Source: Wukongibacter sp050859025 (lineage in GTDB: Bacteria > Bacillota > Clostridia > Peptostreptococcales > Caminicellaceae). From it: DNA of 64,000 nt. The DNA lies in the NCBI RefSeq assembly GCF_050859025.1, contig NZ_CP138200.1, positions 3,224,001 through 3,288,000 on the forward strand, read 5' to 3'. Positions 52,378-62,973 of this stretch are shown in pieces (position 1 is the first letter of the stretch; every line of letters starts with the position of its first letter). The position numbers were made by a program, and so were the translations under genes. The notes under the pieces are model-generated. The model saw only the letters and a program-made list of their open reading frames with translations. It was not told the DNA's origin and searched no databases.

Positions 52378-53115
52378 TTATGAATATATACTTTTTAGAG
52401 AATTCTTTAGCTTAATAATACATTTTGTATGAAGTTGAGAGACTCTTGATTCAGAGATATTCAAAATCTTTGAAATCTCCTTATAGGTTAATTCAGAAAA
52501 ATAATATAGATTAATAATTGTCCTCTCTCTCTCAGGAAGTTTCTCAACTGTCTCAATTAAAATGTTTTTAGTTTCTTTTTTCAGAAAGCTTGTCTCTGGG
52601 CTAGCCTCAATATCATCTGAGACTAGATTAAAATTACTATTTTCTGCAATTCTTTCATCAAGAGATATGATAGAAAAAATTGAAACCTCAGAAAGAAAAT
52701 TATGCAATTCATTGGTAGACAAATTTAACTCTTTAGCTAGTATTTCATCTTCTATATCAAACCCATGTTCACTCTGAAGCTTTAGCATAACCTCTTCAAG
52801 CTTTTTATATTTCTGTCTAGTTGATCTAGGTACCCAGTCAAGGTTTCTTAAATGATCTATAATAGAGCCTCTAATACGAAAATTAGCATAGGTTTCAAAT
52901 TTTACATTCTTATCAGGATCAAATTTTTCTATTGCATCAATCAGGCCTAAAATACCATAACTAACTATATCATCATATTCAACATTCGAGTTATAAGAGT
53001 GATATAACCTGCCTGCAATAATTTTAACAAGTTCAACATTTTCTACGATTAACTCATCTTTTATTTTTTTTGATCTATTCTTCTTATACAACTTCAATAA
53101 TTCAATATTAGCCAT
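52378..53115 (-). CDS. sigD: Flagellar RNA polymerase sigma factor SigD (FliA/WhiG family)
   Basis: Alternative sigma for late flagellar, chemotaxis and autolysin genes. Region 2: DIVSYGILGLIDAIEKFDPD, FETYANFRIRGSIIDHLRNLDWVPRSTRQK, typical of the FliA/WhiG class; region 4: LPERERTIINLYYFSELTYKEISKILNISESRVSQLH. I choose the ATG at 53115 (MANIELLKLYKKN), which has AAGGAGTAGGGA upstream and gives 245 residues as in Bacillus; the frame from 53160 lacks a good site. Confidence 0.92.
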   Translation of the reverse strand: MANIELLKLYKKNRSKKIKDELIVENVELVKIIAGRLYHSYNSNVEYDDIVSYGILGLIDAIEKFDPDKNVKFETYANFRIRGSIIDHLRNLDWVPRSTRQKYKKLEEVMLKLQSEHGFDIEDEILAKELNLSTNELHNFLSEVSIFSIISLDERIAENSNFNLVSDDIEASPETSFLKKETKNILIETVEKLPERERTIINLYYFSELTYKEISKILNISESRVSQLHTKCIIKLKNSLKSIYS

Positions 53116-53359
53116 AAAGTATTCCCTACTCCTTAGAACATTTTTGATTTCTTCAAGCATAAAACCCAAGAAAATAGTATCAGTTTGTCCTTGAATTTAC
53201 ATAATATTCACATATAGACTTTTATCTTCTACTACATCTATAGCGGATACAATCTTTAAACTACTAGCATCTTTAGATAAATTATTTGAAAAAGTCATAT
53301 ATGTAAATGATATGCATAGTACACTAAGAAATTTGTACTCAAAATAAAGCTTTTGCTAA

Positions 53360-53848
53360 TTAGAATTCTTTAACACCATGGCCAATTGTTTTAACTACCA
53401 ACTTACCATCAGTAGAATGAAATTCAATTGTTCTTCCATGTCCACCGCCTGTATCTTCAGCTTTAATAGGTATTTTGTATTCCTTAAGGATTTCTTTTAC
53501 AGCAATTGCATTTCTTTCTCCAATTTTCATGATATCATTCTTAGTGGAAAAGGAAAACATTTGCGCTCCACCAGCTATTTTACTTATCATCCGATATTTT
53601 TTAGCGCCTTTCTTCACCATGTCTTCTATTAGGAGGTCTATTCCTGTGTCAGCAAATTTGAATGGATTTGTATTGTTCTTAATTGTTTTGCTTGATGGTA
53701 ACATAATATGAGCCATTCCAGCAACCTTTGTAACAGGATCATAAATACAAATTCCAATACACGAACCAAGACCTAGTGTAGTTAACACTCCTGGCGACTG
53801 TACTGTTTTTAAATCAGCCATCCCTACCTTTACTAACTCACTCTTCAT
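53360..53848 (-). CDS. cheD: Chemoreceptor glutamine deamidase CheD
   Basis: Deamidates receptor glutamines and binds CheC. The catalytic Cys is in GLGSCIGICIYD (about 33), with His in AHIMLPSS and the Thr/KIAGGAQMF region. Length 162 is normal. It overlaps cheC by 11 bases, so CheC and CheD are made together. Confidence 0.95.
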   Translation of the reverse strand: MKSELVKVGMADLKTVQSPGVLTTLGLGSCIGICIYDPVTKVAGMAHIMLPSSKTIKNNTNPFKFADTGIDLLIEDMVKKGAKKYRMISKIAGGAQMFSFSTKNDIMKIGERNAIAVKEILKEYKIPIKAEDTGGGHGRTIEFHSTDGKLVVKTIGHGVKEF

Positions 53849-54458
53849 TAATAACTCCTAAACTCTTTAACAATATATCGTATGAGTCATAATCAGGAAC
53901 CATCAAAAAGAAACCACTAACGTTATCATTTCCTTCCAAAAACTCCGTTTCAATAATTAATATCTTATCACTTACTTGACCAAATTGAATAGCAGGTACA
54001 CTAAGTATAGCCCCAGCCATATCAATTGCTAAAGAAGGTACAGATATCTTTAAATTTAATCCCGTTAAAGCTGATAAGGAAGAAATATAAGCACCCGACA
54101 GAATATTACCTATTTCATTTAAAGCTGACTTTGCGAAATCATCAATATTATCTGTTTTGTAACCATTCATAAGTAAACTTATTAAATTCTTAGAAGAGTT
54201 TATGTCTAATAAAAACATAATACTTCCATTTAGATCCCCTTCGATTTTAAATAAAATACTACAGGTCAAGGCTTCTGCGCCTCCAAGAAATTCAGGAACC
54301 TCAGAAAACTCTAAAACATTAACCTTAGGAACATTCATATCGATTTTCTTATTCAACATTTTTGCCAATGCGGTGGCTGCATTACCAGCACCTATGTTCC
54401 CAATCTCTTTTAATACATCGAGGACTAAGGTATTCATATTATTTAGATAATTATCCAC
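53838..54458 (-). CDS. cheC: CheY-P phosphatase CheC
   Basis: Removes phosphate from CheY in the Gram-positive adaptation system. The two active-site helices are DVLKEIGNIGAGNAATALAKML (about 13-34) and SALNEIGNILSGAYISSLS (about 111-129), each with the E-x2-N pair. Length 206 is typical. Start is GTG after AGGGGTG. Confidence 0.95.
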   Translation of the reverse strand: MDNYLNNMNTLVLDVLKEIGNIGAGNAATALAKMLNKKIDMNVPKVNVLEFSEVPEFLGGAEALTCSILFKIEGDLNGSIMFLLDINSSKNLISLLMNGYKTDNIDDFAKSALNEIGNILSGAYISSLSALTGLNLKISVPSLAIDMAGAILSVPAIQFGQVSDKILIIETEFLEGNDNVSGFFLMVPDYDSYDILLKSLGVINEE

Positions 54459-54472
54459 TTCAACACCCCTTA

Positions 54473-54916
54473 CTATAAGTCCTTATCTATCTCATTTATA
54501 TCCAATACCTTGTAAAGATCAATAATCATTATTATACGATTATTCTTTTTACCTATACATTTAACATAGCTCTCTTCATTACTACCTTTTAAAGCAGGAG
54601 CATCGTCTATATCATCTTCACCCAATTGTATAACTTCAGATGAAGAATCAACAATCATTCCAACAGTTATTTCCTCTAATTTTACTATGATTATTCTTGA
54701 GTTATCATCATATTCCTTTTCAGCAAGTTTAAACCTTTTCCTGAGATCTATTACTGGTACGACATTTCCCCTTAGATTGATTACACCCTTAATAAAATTT
54801 CTAGTATAAGGTACACGAGTTATGGGCATAACCTTCTCAATGGTTTCAACATTATGAATATCTATACCATAGTACTCATTTTCCAGCTTAAAAAGAACAT
54901 ATTCTTGGATAGCCAT
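54473..54916 (-). CDS. cheW: Chemotaxis coupling protein CheW
   Basis: Scaffold joining receptors to CheA. IQEYVLFKLENEYYGIDIHNVETI, ITRVPYTRNFIKGVINLRGNVVPVIDLRKRF are the standard motifs. Length 147 is normal. It lies 14 bp before cheC (in transcription order) and 32 bp after cheA. Confidence 0.96.
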   Translation of the reverse strand: MAIQEYVLFKLENEYYGIDIHNVETIEKVMPITRVPYTRNFIKGVINLRGNVVPVIDLRKRFKLAEKEYDDNSRIIIVKLEEITVGMIVDSSSEVIQLGEDDIDDAPALKGSNEESYVKCIGKKNNRIIMIIDLYKVLDINEIDKDL

Positions 54917-54948
54917 AAATATCCTCCTTCTTGGTTGAATTTCAATAT

Positions 54949-57003
54949 TTAAAACAGTGAGTTTGGATCAACAATTAACGCAATTTGACCATTACCTAAA
55001 ATTGTAGCACCTGCTATGATTTTTATTCCTGATAAATACTTACCTAATGACTTGATTACTACTTCTTGCTGGCCAATAAGGTTGTCAACTACTAGTCCCG
55101 CCATTTTATCACCTTTCTTAACCACAACTATAATCATTTCATCATTATCTTCTGATATTTCTTCCACTTGGAGGATCTTGTTCATTCTTAATATTGGTAA
55201 TGTATTATTTCTAAATAGGACTACTTCTTGATTTTGAACCTTTCTAATACTATCTGACTTAATCGTAGCAATCTCCTTAATAGAATTCAAAGGCAATGCA
55301 TATTTTTCTTCTCCAATAGTTACCATTAAAGCTTGAATAATTGCAAGGGTTAATGGTAATCTAATAACAAATTTAGTTCCTTTATTTTGCTGAGAATGTA
55401 CCTCAACTAGTCCACCTAAAGATTCAATTTTAGTCTTTACAACATCAAGACCCACACCTCTTCCAGAGATATCTGAGATTTTGTCAGCTGTGCTAAAGCC
55501 TGGCTTAAATAAAAGATTTATGATCTCCTGATCATTCATATTAGATGACGCTTCACTTGACAGCAAGCCCTTAGATATTGCTTTATTTTTAACCTTTTCT
55601 ATAGAAACTCCTTTACCATCATCTTCAACTTCAATTACAACATTATTTCCATCAGGGTAAGCTCTTAAGTAAACATTTCCTCCCTTAGGCTTATTTAACT
55701 GTTCTCTAGCAGCTGGATCTTCTATACCATGATCAATAGAGTTTCTAAGAAGGTGAATTAAAGGATCTCCTATTTCATCTATTACCGTTCTATCAACTTC
55801 GGTCTCCTCACCAGTCATATATAGATTTATCTCTTTTCCTAATTCCTTTGATAGATCTCTAACCATTCTTGGGAAGCGATTAAAAACTCTTTCTATAGGA
55901 ACCATTCGTACCTTCATTACAGCATCATGAAGACTTGTTGTAATCCTTTCAAGATACTCAACTGCATCATTCATATTTGTATTTAGCTTGGAATCTTCGA
56001 TATCCTCTAACCTAGTTTTGATTATTATGAGTTCGCTTACAAGATTCATAAGGTTGTCTAATCGATCTATATCCACTCTTACTGTTTTCGAAGTCTTAGA
56101 TTTAGTTTTCTTTGCAACTTTATTTTGATTAGAATTGTTTTGCCTTTCATCAGCCTCGCTTACTTCATTAATTATCTTAACTGGAGTATCCTTTAAAGGC
56201 TTAGTGATGCTTGGTAGAGGTTCAATTCTTTCTATTAAAACCTTGTTTATCTCTGAAATATTTTGTATTTCATTATGTGTTGTTCTTTCATCCAATTTTG
56301 TAATAAAAATTATTTCAAATGAATCATCAAAGTTTTCATCTTCAATTTCCTCTGCAGTAGGTTTTGATTTTATAATGTCTCCAAATTTCTCTAAAGTATT
56401 GAAAACTATAAATGCCCTTGCAGCTTTAAGCATACAATTAGTATTCAAAATAACTTTGATCTTGAAAGAGTTAAAATTACTTTCATTTGCTTTTCTAACA
56501 GTATTACTAGTAATATCTTCAAGTTCAATTGAAAATTCATCATTTACATTTCTAATTGACTCGCTATCAACTGCCTCATTAATTATTACATTATCATTAG
56601 TCTTGTTCTCAGGGGAATAGTCATTATTCATAATTTTACTTAACTTTTCTATAAGTGGTTTAGGATCTAGATCACCTTCTACACCGTTCTTGATAATTTC
56701 GTTTATGTACTCTTCAAGTGTATCAAAGCATTCGAATAAAACATCAACAATATACTCATTTAAATCAATTTCTTTGTTTCTAACCGATTGAAGAACATTC
56801 TCCATTTCATGAGTCAAATGAGACATTTTCATGTAACCCATTGTCCCTGACATACCCTTTAGTGTATGGGCAATTCTAAAAATTTCGTTAAGTATTCCTA
56901 AATCATCCGTAGTAGCTTCTAACTTTAAAAGTAATTCATTCATACTTTGAAGATGTTCCTTAGATTCCTCAATAAAAATATCAATATATTGATTCATGTC
57001 CAT
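54949..57003 (-). CDS. cheA: Chemotaxis histidine kinase CheA
   Basis: Receptor-controlled kinase that phosphorylates CheY and CheB. Order: HPt domain with His46 in RIAHTLKGMSGTMGY; a CheY-binding P2-like region (about 175-270); dimerisation P3; kinase P4 with LIHLLRNSIDHGIEDP (N box), VEDDGKGVS and SGRGVGLDVVKTKIES (G boxes); and a CheW-like P5 domain from about 545. I place the start at the ATG at 57003, six bases past GGAGGTG. Length 684 is normal. Confidence 0.96.
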   Translation of the reverse strand: MDMNQYIDIFIEESKEHLQSMNELLLKLEATTDDLGILNEIFRIAHTLKGMSGTMGYMKMSHLTHEMENVLQSVRNKEIDLNEYIVDVLFECFDTLEEYINEIIKNGVEGDLDPKPLIEKLSKIMNNDYSPENKTNDNVIINEAVDSESIRNVNDEFSIELEDITSNTVRKANESNFNSFKIKVILNTNCMLKAARAFIVFNTLEKFGDIIKSKPTAEEIEDENFDDSFEIIFITKLDERTTHNEIQNISEINKVLIERIEPLPSITKPLKDTPVKIINEVSEADERQNNSNQNKVAKKTKSKTSKTVRVDIDRLDNLMNLVSELIIIKTRLEDIEDSKLNTNMNDAVEYLERITTSLHDAVMKVRMVPIERVFNRFPRMVRDLSKELGKEINLYMTGEETEVDRTVIDEIGDPLIHLLRNSIDHGIEDPAAREQLNKPKGGNVYLRAYPDGNNVVIEVEDDGKGVSIEKVKNKAISKGLLSSEASSNMNDQEIINLLFKPGFSTADKISDISGRGVGLDVVKTKIESLGGLVEVHSQQNKGTKFVIRLPLTLAIIQALMVTIGEEKYALPLNSIKEIATIKSDSIRKVQNQEVVLFRNNTLPILRMNKILQVEEISEDNDEMIIVVVKKGDKMAGLVVDNLIGQQEVVIKSLGKYLSGIKIIAGATILGNGQIALIVDPNSLF

Positions 57004-57006
57004 CAC

Positions 57007-58074
57007 TTACACCTCCACTGCTTTTATTATTTCATCACTAATATCATCAATCGGCAAGACTTTATCAACAACTCCAAGCTTTATTGTCGACTTTGGCATA
57101 CCGAATACTACACAGCTTTCTTCATCTTGAGCTATTATATATGCTGAGTTGCTTTTCAAGTTTTTAAGACCTGCTGCTCCATCAGAACCCATACCTGTAA
57201 GTATCACACCTACAATATTCTTAACTCCTGTTTTGGCTAATGAATTCATGAGAACATCTACTGAAGGTCTATGACCTGATACAGGTGAATCTTTGTTCAA
57301 TTTAATTATAAAATTATCACCTTCTTTAACAACCTCCATATGCTCAGAGCCTGGAGCTATATATGCATGTCCGGGAAGTAGGATATCATTATGTTCTGCC
57401 TCTTTTATGCTAATCTCCGATATTGAATCCAATCTATTTGCCAGAGACTTTGTAAATCCAGGCGGCATATGCTGTACAATTACAAATGCAGCGTCAATAT
57501 CCTTTGGTATATGTGGCAAAACATTTTGTAGAGCTCTAGGACCGCCAGTTGAAGTTCCTATGGCTACAACCTTCCTAATTTTTCCTTTTCTCAGAACTGT
57601 TCTATTAGTTCCTTGATTTCTTCTTCTAGCTACACCTGAAGTATTACTTTTATAAAGAAGATTCTTTCTAAGTTTGAGCTTAGAAGCAATAATAATCTTA
57701 TCAATTAGATGACTTCTCATATCGTCGACATTAATTTTAAAAATATTACTAGGTTTTGCTATAAAATCAACAGCTCCATATTGTAACGCTTTAATCGTCG
57801 AATCAGCACCTTCTTTAGTCAAACTACTTAACATAAGTACTGGCACAGGATAATCATCCATTATTTTTTTCAGGGCACTTAATCCATCCATTATTGGCAT
57901 TTCAACATCTAAAGTAACAACATCAGGCTTATCCTTTTGAATCTTCTTTATAGCTTCCTCACCATTTTTCGCAGTACTAATTACATCAATATCTGGATGT
58001 GAACTAACTATATCAGATAATATCTTTCTCATAAAAGCTGAATCATCTACTATTAGTACCTTTATTTTAGACAT
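57007..58074 (-). CDS. cheB: Chemoreceptor methylesterase CheB
   Basis: Response-regulator methylesterase that demethylates receptors. Receiver: VDDSAFMRK with Asp10/11 and phosphorylation site Asp56 in VVTLDVEMPIMDG. Esterase: catalytic Ser in GTSTGGPRAL (about 172), His in QHMPPGFTKSLA, Asp in TGMGSDGAAG. Length 355 is normal. It abuts the PilZ gene upstream (ATAA-ATG). Confidence 0.96.
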   Translation of the reverse strand: MSKIKVLIVDDSAFMRKILSDIVSSHPDIDVISTAKNGEEAIKKIQKDKPDVVTLDVEMPIMDGLSALKKIMDDYPVPVLMLSSLTKEGADSTIKALQYGAVDFIAKPSNIFKINVDDMRSHLIDKIIIASKLKLRKNLLYKSNTSGVARRRNQGTNRTVLRKGKIRKVVAIGTSTGGPRALQNVLPHIPKDIDAAFVIVQHMPPGFTKSLANRLDSISEISIKEAEHNDILLPGHAYIAPGSEHMEVVKEGDNFIIKLNKDSPVSGHRPSVDVLMNSLAKTGVKNIVGVILTGMGSDGAAGLKNLKSNSAYIIAQDEESCVVFGMPKSTIKLGVVDKVLPIDDISDEIIKAVEV

Positions 58075-58740
58075 TTATATCAACCCTTTTTTTCTTAATT
58101 TTCTTTGGTTTTTGAATATAAAGGATATAATTTTCGACCTAATACTTTCATCTATGGTTGTAAAACAAATGCCTACATCATATTTTATTATTGAATCTGC
58201 TTGTGGTGCACATCTTATAACCTTTCCAAATGGTTCAACAACATCATTATCAAGTTTAATAATACATTTTACAACCGTATGCTTTGATAACTTTTCTTTA
58301 GTAATCACTCTTATGCCACCTCCGCTAATATCCTTACTAATAGCAGAGATCGTTTTAATAGGCGAACCGTTTTCGATTACTTCCAGATCCATATTTAACA
58401 CAATATTTAATCTAAAAAAATCTCTTCTTTGAAAGTGCTTTATATCACTTATCTTCTTCACTAAAAGTATTTTTATATTATCCTTCTCCATCCTACTAAC
58501 TACTTCACCAGTAAAATAAAATTTTCCTTTGTTCATTTTATTAAAGACTATATCTATCTTTTCTTCAGTAGCTATAGGATATATCTTCCCTTTATAAATT
58601 GGCATAGCTATAGAAATACGATTATCATTGATAACAGAAATAATAGTACTTTTCATCTTTAAAAAGGACTCTCCATTATCAATTTCAATTTCAATATTTT
58701 CACCAAGTTTAAGTAATTTACTTATCTTCTTTTCCAACAA
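58075..58740 (-). CDS. PilZ-domain flagellar brake protein (YcgR/FlgZ/YpfA-like)
   Basis: Likely c-di-GMP-responsive regulator of motility. N-terminal YcgR-like beta domain (1-95), then PilZ with the c-di-GMP motif RRDFFRL (about 104-110) and the downstream DISGGGIRV (about 139-147), matching RxxxR/DxSxxG. Length 221 fits. The start is one of two TTG codons after GGAGGAG. Confidence 0.88.
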   Translation of the reverse strand: MLEKKISKLLKLGENIEIEIDNGESFLKMKSTIISVINDNRISIAMPIYKGKIYPIATEEKIDIVFNKMNKGKFYFTGEVVSRMEKDNIKILLVKKISDIKHFQRRDFFRLNIVLNMDLEVIENGSPIKTISAISKDISGGGIRVITKEKLSKHTVVKCIIKLDNDVVEPFGKVIRCAPQADSIIKYDVGICFTTIDESIRSKIISFIFKNQRKLRKKGLI

Positions 58741-58816
58741 TGCTCCTCCTCAAATTGCTCAATCCACACATGAGTTTACAATTTATTAGAAATTTTAATA
58801 TTTTCTACATATACTA

Positions 58817-59704
58817 CTATATTTTATTAAAAAGATTATTAACAAACCTTTTAAAGCTTGAAAAATCTTTCAATTCACTTTGATTATTCATAAGATTATA
58901 AGCTATTGATTCAATCCCCTTGCTAGCAATTGAATTTGGAAACTTTAGAAGAAATGGTTTTTGCTCTTTAACAGATTTTCTTACAGCAGAATCTTCATAT
59001 ATAAATCCTAACTTTTCAATTTGAAAGTTTAGAAACCTTTTTGTTGCTGAATTTATTTTTTCGAAAACCTCATGACCTTCTTTACTAGATTCAATCCTAT
59101 TCAGAACAAGCTTAACAGATTTTTTATCTCTCCTAATATTCTTAATAAGAGCATAGGCATCAGTAATAGATGTAGGTTCAGGTGTAACAACTAGTATCAC
59201 CTCATCAGATGCCTCAATAAATGATATTACTGAATTATTTATTCCAGCCCCAGTATCAATTAAAATATAATCTGAGAATTGATTTAGTAAATAAAAGTTT
59301 GATATTAGGTTTTCAATTTTATCCTTAGACAAATCAATTAAATCAACTATTCCAGAACCTCCTGAAATTATATTTATACCATTTGGCCCCTTTATTATTG
59401 CATCTAATATGCTAAGCTCTTTTCTTATAACATTAGCTAATGTAAATTTAGGTATCATACCTAAAACAACATCAATATTTCCTAAACCTAAATCAGCATC
59501 AATTATTGAAACTCTTTTATTTGACTTGCTTAAGGCTATACCTAAATTTATTGTAAAATTAGTTTTTCCTACACCGCCTTTACCACTGGTAATAGCTAAA
59601 ACTCTTGCACTATTTTCTGACTTTGTACTCATATTCATTACTTTATTTTTGTTTTCTTTAAAACTTCCTATAAGTTCCCTCAAATTATGAGCTTGATCCT
59701 TCAT
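58817..59704 (-). CDS. flhG: Flagellar number regulator FlhG (YlxH), MinD-like ATPase
   Basis: MinD/ParA-family ATPase acting with FlhF to set flagellar placement and number. Deviant Walker A SGKGGVGKT at 40-48, IDADLGLGNIDVVLG (switch I) and ILIDTGAGINNSV (switch II). The N-terminal stretch DQAHNLRELIGS matches the DQAxxLR motif that activates the FlhF GTPase. I place the start at the ATG at 59704, six bases past AGGTG. It begins one base after the flhF stop. Confidence 0.93.
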   Translation of the reverse strand: MKDQAHNLRELIGSFKENKNKVMNMSTKSENSARVLAITSGKGGVGKTNFTINLGIALSKSNKRVSIIDADLGLGNIDVVLGMIPKFTLANVIRKELSILDAIIKGPNGINIISGGSGIVDLIDLSKDKIENLISNFYLLNQFSDYILIDTGAGINNSVISFIEASDEVILVVTPEPTSITDAYALIKNIRRDKKSVKLVLNRIESSKEGHEVFEKINSATKRFLNFQIEKLGFIYEDSAVRKSVKEQKPFLLKFPNSIASKGIESIAYNLMNNQSELKDFSSFKRFVNNLFNKI

Positions 59705-59705
59705 A

Positions 59706-60851
59706 TTAATCACCTACAAACGAGTTAACAATCTTGTCAATATCTATGACTTCTATATCATCAGGTACACTTTGTCCTGTAGTTATATATGATAGTGGCA
59801 TAGAAGAAAGAAACTTAGCATTTAAAATATTACCTAGTGACGATGCTTCATCACTCTTAGTAAACAGCAGATTATAATAGTCTAAAAATTGATATGACTC
59901 TATTATGGATTTCATATCCTTATAACCAGTAGTTAAGCTTAAAAGTAAAAATACAGTTGGTGAGTCTACATTTGATATTAGAGTCTTAAGTTCAGCAAGT
60001 AATTCTGAATTCTTATGATTTCTTCCAGCAGTGTCAATAAAGATAAAATCCTTATCAGAATATTTTTCCATTGCATCTTTCAGCTCATTTTGTTCATATA
60101 TAACAGTTATCGGCACATTTAATATTTCGCTATAGGTTCTTAATTGATCAACAGCAGCAATTCTATATGTATCGGCTGTGATTAAGGCAACGGACTTATT
60201 ATGCATAATTGTTTGCTTTGCCGCAAGCTTAGCTATCGTTGTAGTTTTCCCAACGCCTGTAGGTCCTACAAAGAAAATTATATTTTGTTTTCTGGAATCA
60301 TTATCAATAACAAATGGAGCCCCTAAATAATCCTTAAGAATGATTTTAATCGCATTCTTAATAGATTGATCATTTTTATCGGATATGCTTATTTGTCTGC
60401 TAACAATTGATAATATCTTATCTGAAACAGACCTTATAACATTTTTATCCTCAAATATCTCCTCGTACTTCTGTAGAATGCTTGGAACTTTAGCTTCAGA
60501 TTCTCCATCCATCTTCTCTAAAACATTATTTAAAAGTGATTTAATTGAACTTATTTCACTATTAATTGTATTCATCTCTCGTCTTTCAGTATTTGGCATA
60601 GAATCCATGCTGCTTGTAAAAGTTCTATTTCTAACTAAGCTCTGTTTAGGTGAAATTATAGATTTATTATTTTCTCTATTTTTTGAATCAACTGCCGCTA
60701 CTACTTCAAATAACGGCTTCTTAAAAAGCCCCCCTAATCCAGGCTTTTTAATTTTTCTTGTGTGAAGTATTATAGCATCTCTTCCTAGCTCACTTTTTAC
60801 TTTAATCATAGCTTCTTGAACATCTTTAGCTATATATCTTTTTACTTTCAT
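59706..60851 (-). CDS. flhF: Flagellar biosynthesis SRP-like GTPase FlhF
   Basis: SRP-family GTPase that positions flagella. N-terminal basic domain (MKVKRYIAKDVQEAMIKVKSELGRDAIILHTRKIKK), a linker, then NG domain with GPTGVGKTTTIAKLAA (about 196), DTYRIAAVDQLRTYSEIL, DTAGRNHKNSELL and TKSDEASSLGN. Length 381 is normal. ATG follows the flhA stop by two bases. Confidence 0.95.
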   Translation of the reverse strand: MKVKRYIAKDVQEAMIKVKSELGRDAIILHTRKIKKPGLGGLFKKPLFEVVAAVDSKNRENNKSIISPKQSLVRNRTFTSSMDSMPNTERREMNTINSEISSIKSLLNNVLEKMDGESEAKVPSILQKYEEIFEDKNVIRSVSDKILSIVSRQISISDKNDQSIKNAIKIILKDYLGAPFVIDNDSRKQNIIFFVGPTGVGKTTTIAKLAAKQTIMHNKSVALITADTYRIAAVDQLRTYSEILNVPITVIYEQNELKDAMEKYSDKDFIFIDTAGRNHKNSELLAELKTLISNVDSPTVFLLLSLTTGYKDMKSIIESYQFLDYYNLLFTKSDEASSLGNILNAKFLSSMPLSYITTGQSVPDDIEVIDIDKIVNSFVGD

Positions 60852-60852
60852 T

Positions 60853-62880
60853 TTATATCTTCACCGTCCCTATAGATTGAATCTCAACATCAGGGTCTAT
60901 TTCATTATAAGATAATACAATCAAATCAGGTATGAGCTGCTCAGTTAAACTTTTAAAGTAAAATCTTACTATTGGAGCTGTTACTACTATAGGCTGTTCA
61001 CCTATCGAAATTAACTTTTGTATATGCTGAGAAAGATTGTTTAATATAACTTGCGTCGAAGTAGGGTCTAGGGACAAATATGATCCGTGTTCTGATTGCT
61101 GAATTGACTGCATAATTAATTTTTCAAGTTCAGGATCAAGCATAACTACCTTAGCCCTTTTATTAGATATATATTGTTTAGTTATTGATCTACCTAAAGC
61201 TTGTCTTACATATTCAGTTAACATATTTGCATCTTTAGTTAGAAGACAATAATCAGCTAAAGTCTCCAATACCGATACTAAATCTCTGATTGAAACTTTT
61301 TCTTTGAGTAAATTACATAAAACTTTTTGAATTTCACCATAACTCATAAGCTTAGGTACTAGTTCATCAATCAATGCAGGATGATTTTCTTTAACATTAT
61401 CAATTAGAGTCTTGACTTCTTGTCTTCCTAACAATTCATATGAGTACTTCTTGATTACCTCAGTTAAATGAGTTGAGATTATTGATGATGGATCAACTAC
61501 TGTATATCCTAAAATTTCTGCTTTTTCACGATCATCATCTGTAATCCACTTAGCAGGTAAACCAAATGCTGGCTCTACCGTATCAACTCCAGGAATTTCA
61601 CCATCTGCATTTCCCGGATTCATAGCTAAGAAATGATTGAACATTATCTCACCTTGTGAGACTTCTGTCCCTTTGATTTTTATTACATAGTTATTTGATT
61701 CTAATTGTATATTATCTCTAAGCCTTATCATCGGTACTACCATACCAAGTTCTAAAGCTATCTGCCTTCTAATCATTACAAGCCTGTCAAACAAATCTCC
61801 ACCTTGATTCGGGTCAGCTAATGGTATAATACCATAACCAAACTCTAGCTCAATTGGATCAACCTGCAATAACGGTATAATATTCTCCGGCTTTCTTATT
61901 TCCTCTACTTCTGCCTCTTCTTCCTCTACTATTCCATCACTTTCATTCTTAATAATCTCACTGCGTAGAATAAATCCTAAGTAAATAAACAAGCCCGAAA
62001 GTGTAAGATATGGTACAGTTGGCAACGGAGTAATTCCTAAAACAAACAAAACTCCACTTATTATAAACATCACTTTCGGTTGTCTAAATAATTGGTTTAT
62101 CAAATCATTTCCTAAATCAGTATCTGATGCAGCTCTTGTAACTACAATCCCTGTTCCAGTCGAAATCAATAAAGCAGGTATTTGACTTACAAGACCATCA
62201 CCAACAGTCAATAGTGTATATTGTTGTATAGCTTCGGTAACGTTCATTTTCTTCATAATAACCCCAATAACGAAACCAGCCGCTATATTTATTATGGTAA
62301 TAATAATCCCTGCTATGGCGTCACCCTTTACAAATTTACTTGCACCATCCATGGCTCCATAAAAGTCGGCTTCATTTTGAATTTTCATTCTTCTTTCTCT
62401 AGCCTCACTCTCCGTAATCAATCCAGAGTTAAGATCGGCGTCGATAGCCATCTGCTTTCCAGGCATAGCATCTAAAGTAAAACGTGCTGCAACCTCTGAA
62501 ACCCTTTCAGACCCCTTGGTAATAACTAGGAATTGAATAATAACAATGATAATGAATATAATAAAACCAACTATAGCATTACCACCAATAACAAAATTAC
62601 CAAAGGCTTCTATTACATTACCTGCATTCCCATCTTTCAAAATATATCGAGTAGTCGATATATTGAGTGATAATCTAAAAAGTGTAGTTATCAATAAAAG
62701 AGATGGAAATATTGAAAATTGTAAAGGTTCTTTATTATATATTGAAATCAACAATATTAATAAAGCTAGTGAAATATTTACGCTTAATAATAAGTCCAAA
62801 ACAACTAAAGGCACAGGAATTATTATTATCATAATAATCGCTATTATAGCTACGACAACAATAATATCGCCAAATTTCAT
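60853..62880 (-). CDS. flhA: Flagellar export apparatus protein FlhA
   Basis: Large membrane component of the flagellar type III export gate. Eight N-terminal helices (to about 325) with the FHIPEP-type cytosolic loop (RFTLDAMPGKQMAIDADLNSG), then a cytosolic domain that docks export substrates. I place the start at the ATG at 62880 (MKFGDIIVV), after AGGAGGAAATCAA, giving 675 residues; the frame from 62910 runs over the ribosome site. Confidence 0.95.
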   Translation of the reverse strand: MKFGDIIVVVAIIAIIMIIIIPVPLVVLDLLLSVNISLALLILLISIYNKEPLQFSIFPSLLLITTLFRLSLNISTTRYILKDGNAGNVIEAFGNFVIGGNAIVGFIIFIIIVIIQFLVITKGSERVSEVAARFTLDAMPGKQMAIDADLNSGLITESEARERRMKIQNEADFYGAMDGASKFVKGDAIAGIIITIINIAAGFVIGVIMKKMNVTEAIQQYTLLTVGDGLVSQIPALLISTGTGIVVTRAASDTDLGNDLINQLFRQPKVMFIISGVLFVLGITPLPTVPYLTLSGLFIYLGFILRSEIIKNESDGIVEEEEAEVEEIRKPENIIPLLQVDPIELEFGYGIIPLADPNQGGDLFDRLVMIRRQIALELGMVVPMIRLRDNIQLESNNYVIKIKGTEVSQGEIMFNHFLAMNPGNADGEIPGVDTVEPAFGLPAKWITDDDREKAEILGYTVVDPSSIISTHLTEVIKKYSYELLGRQEVKTLIDNVKENHPALIDELVPKLMSYGEIQKVLCNLLKEKVSIRDLVSVLETLADYCLLTKDANMLTEYVRQALGRSITKQYISNKRAKVVMLDPELEKLIMQSIQQSEHGSYLSLDPTSTQVILNNLSQHIQKLISIGEQPIVVTAPIVRFYFKSLTEQLIPDLIVLSYNEIDPDVEIQSIGTVKI

Positions 62881-62973
62881 TTGATTTCCTCCTAATTGAA
62901 TAAATTGCACTATTACAATCTTATCTGTAATAGGTATCTACTAAAAGCTTAAGGTAAAAGAATTTCACCAATT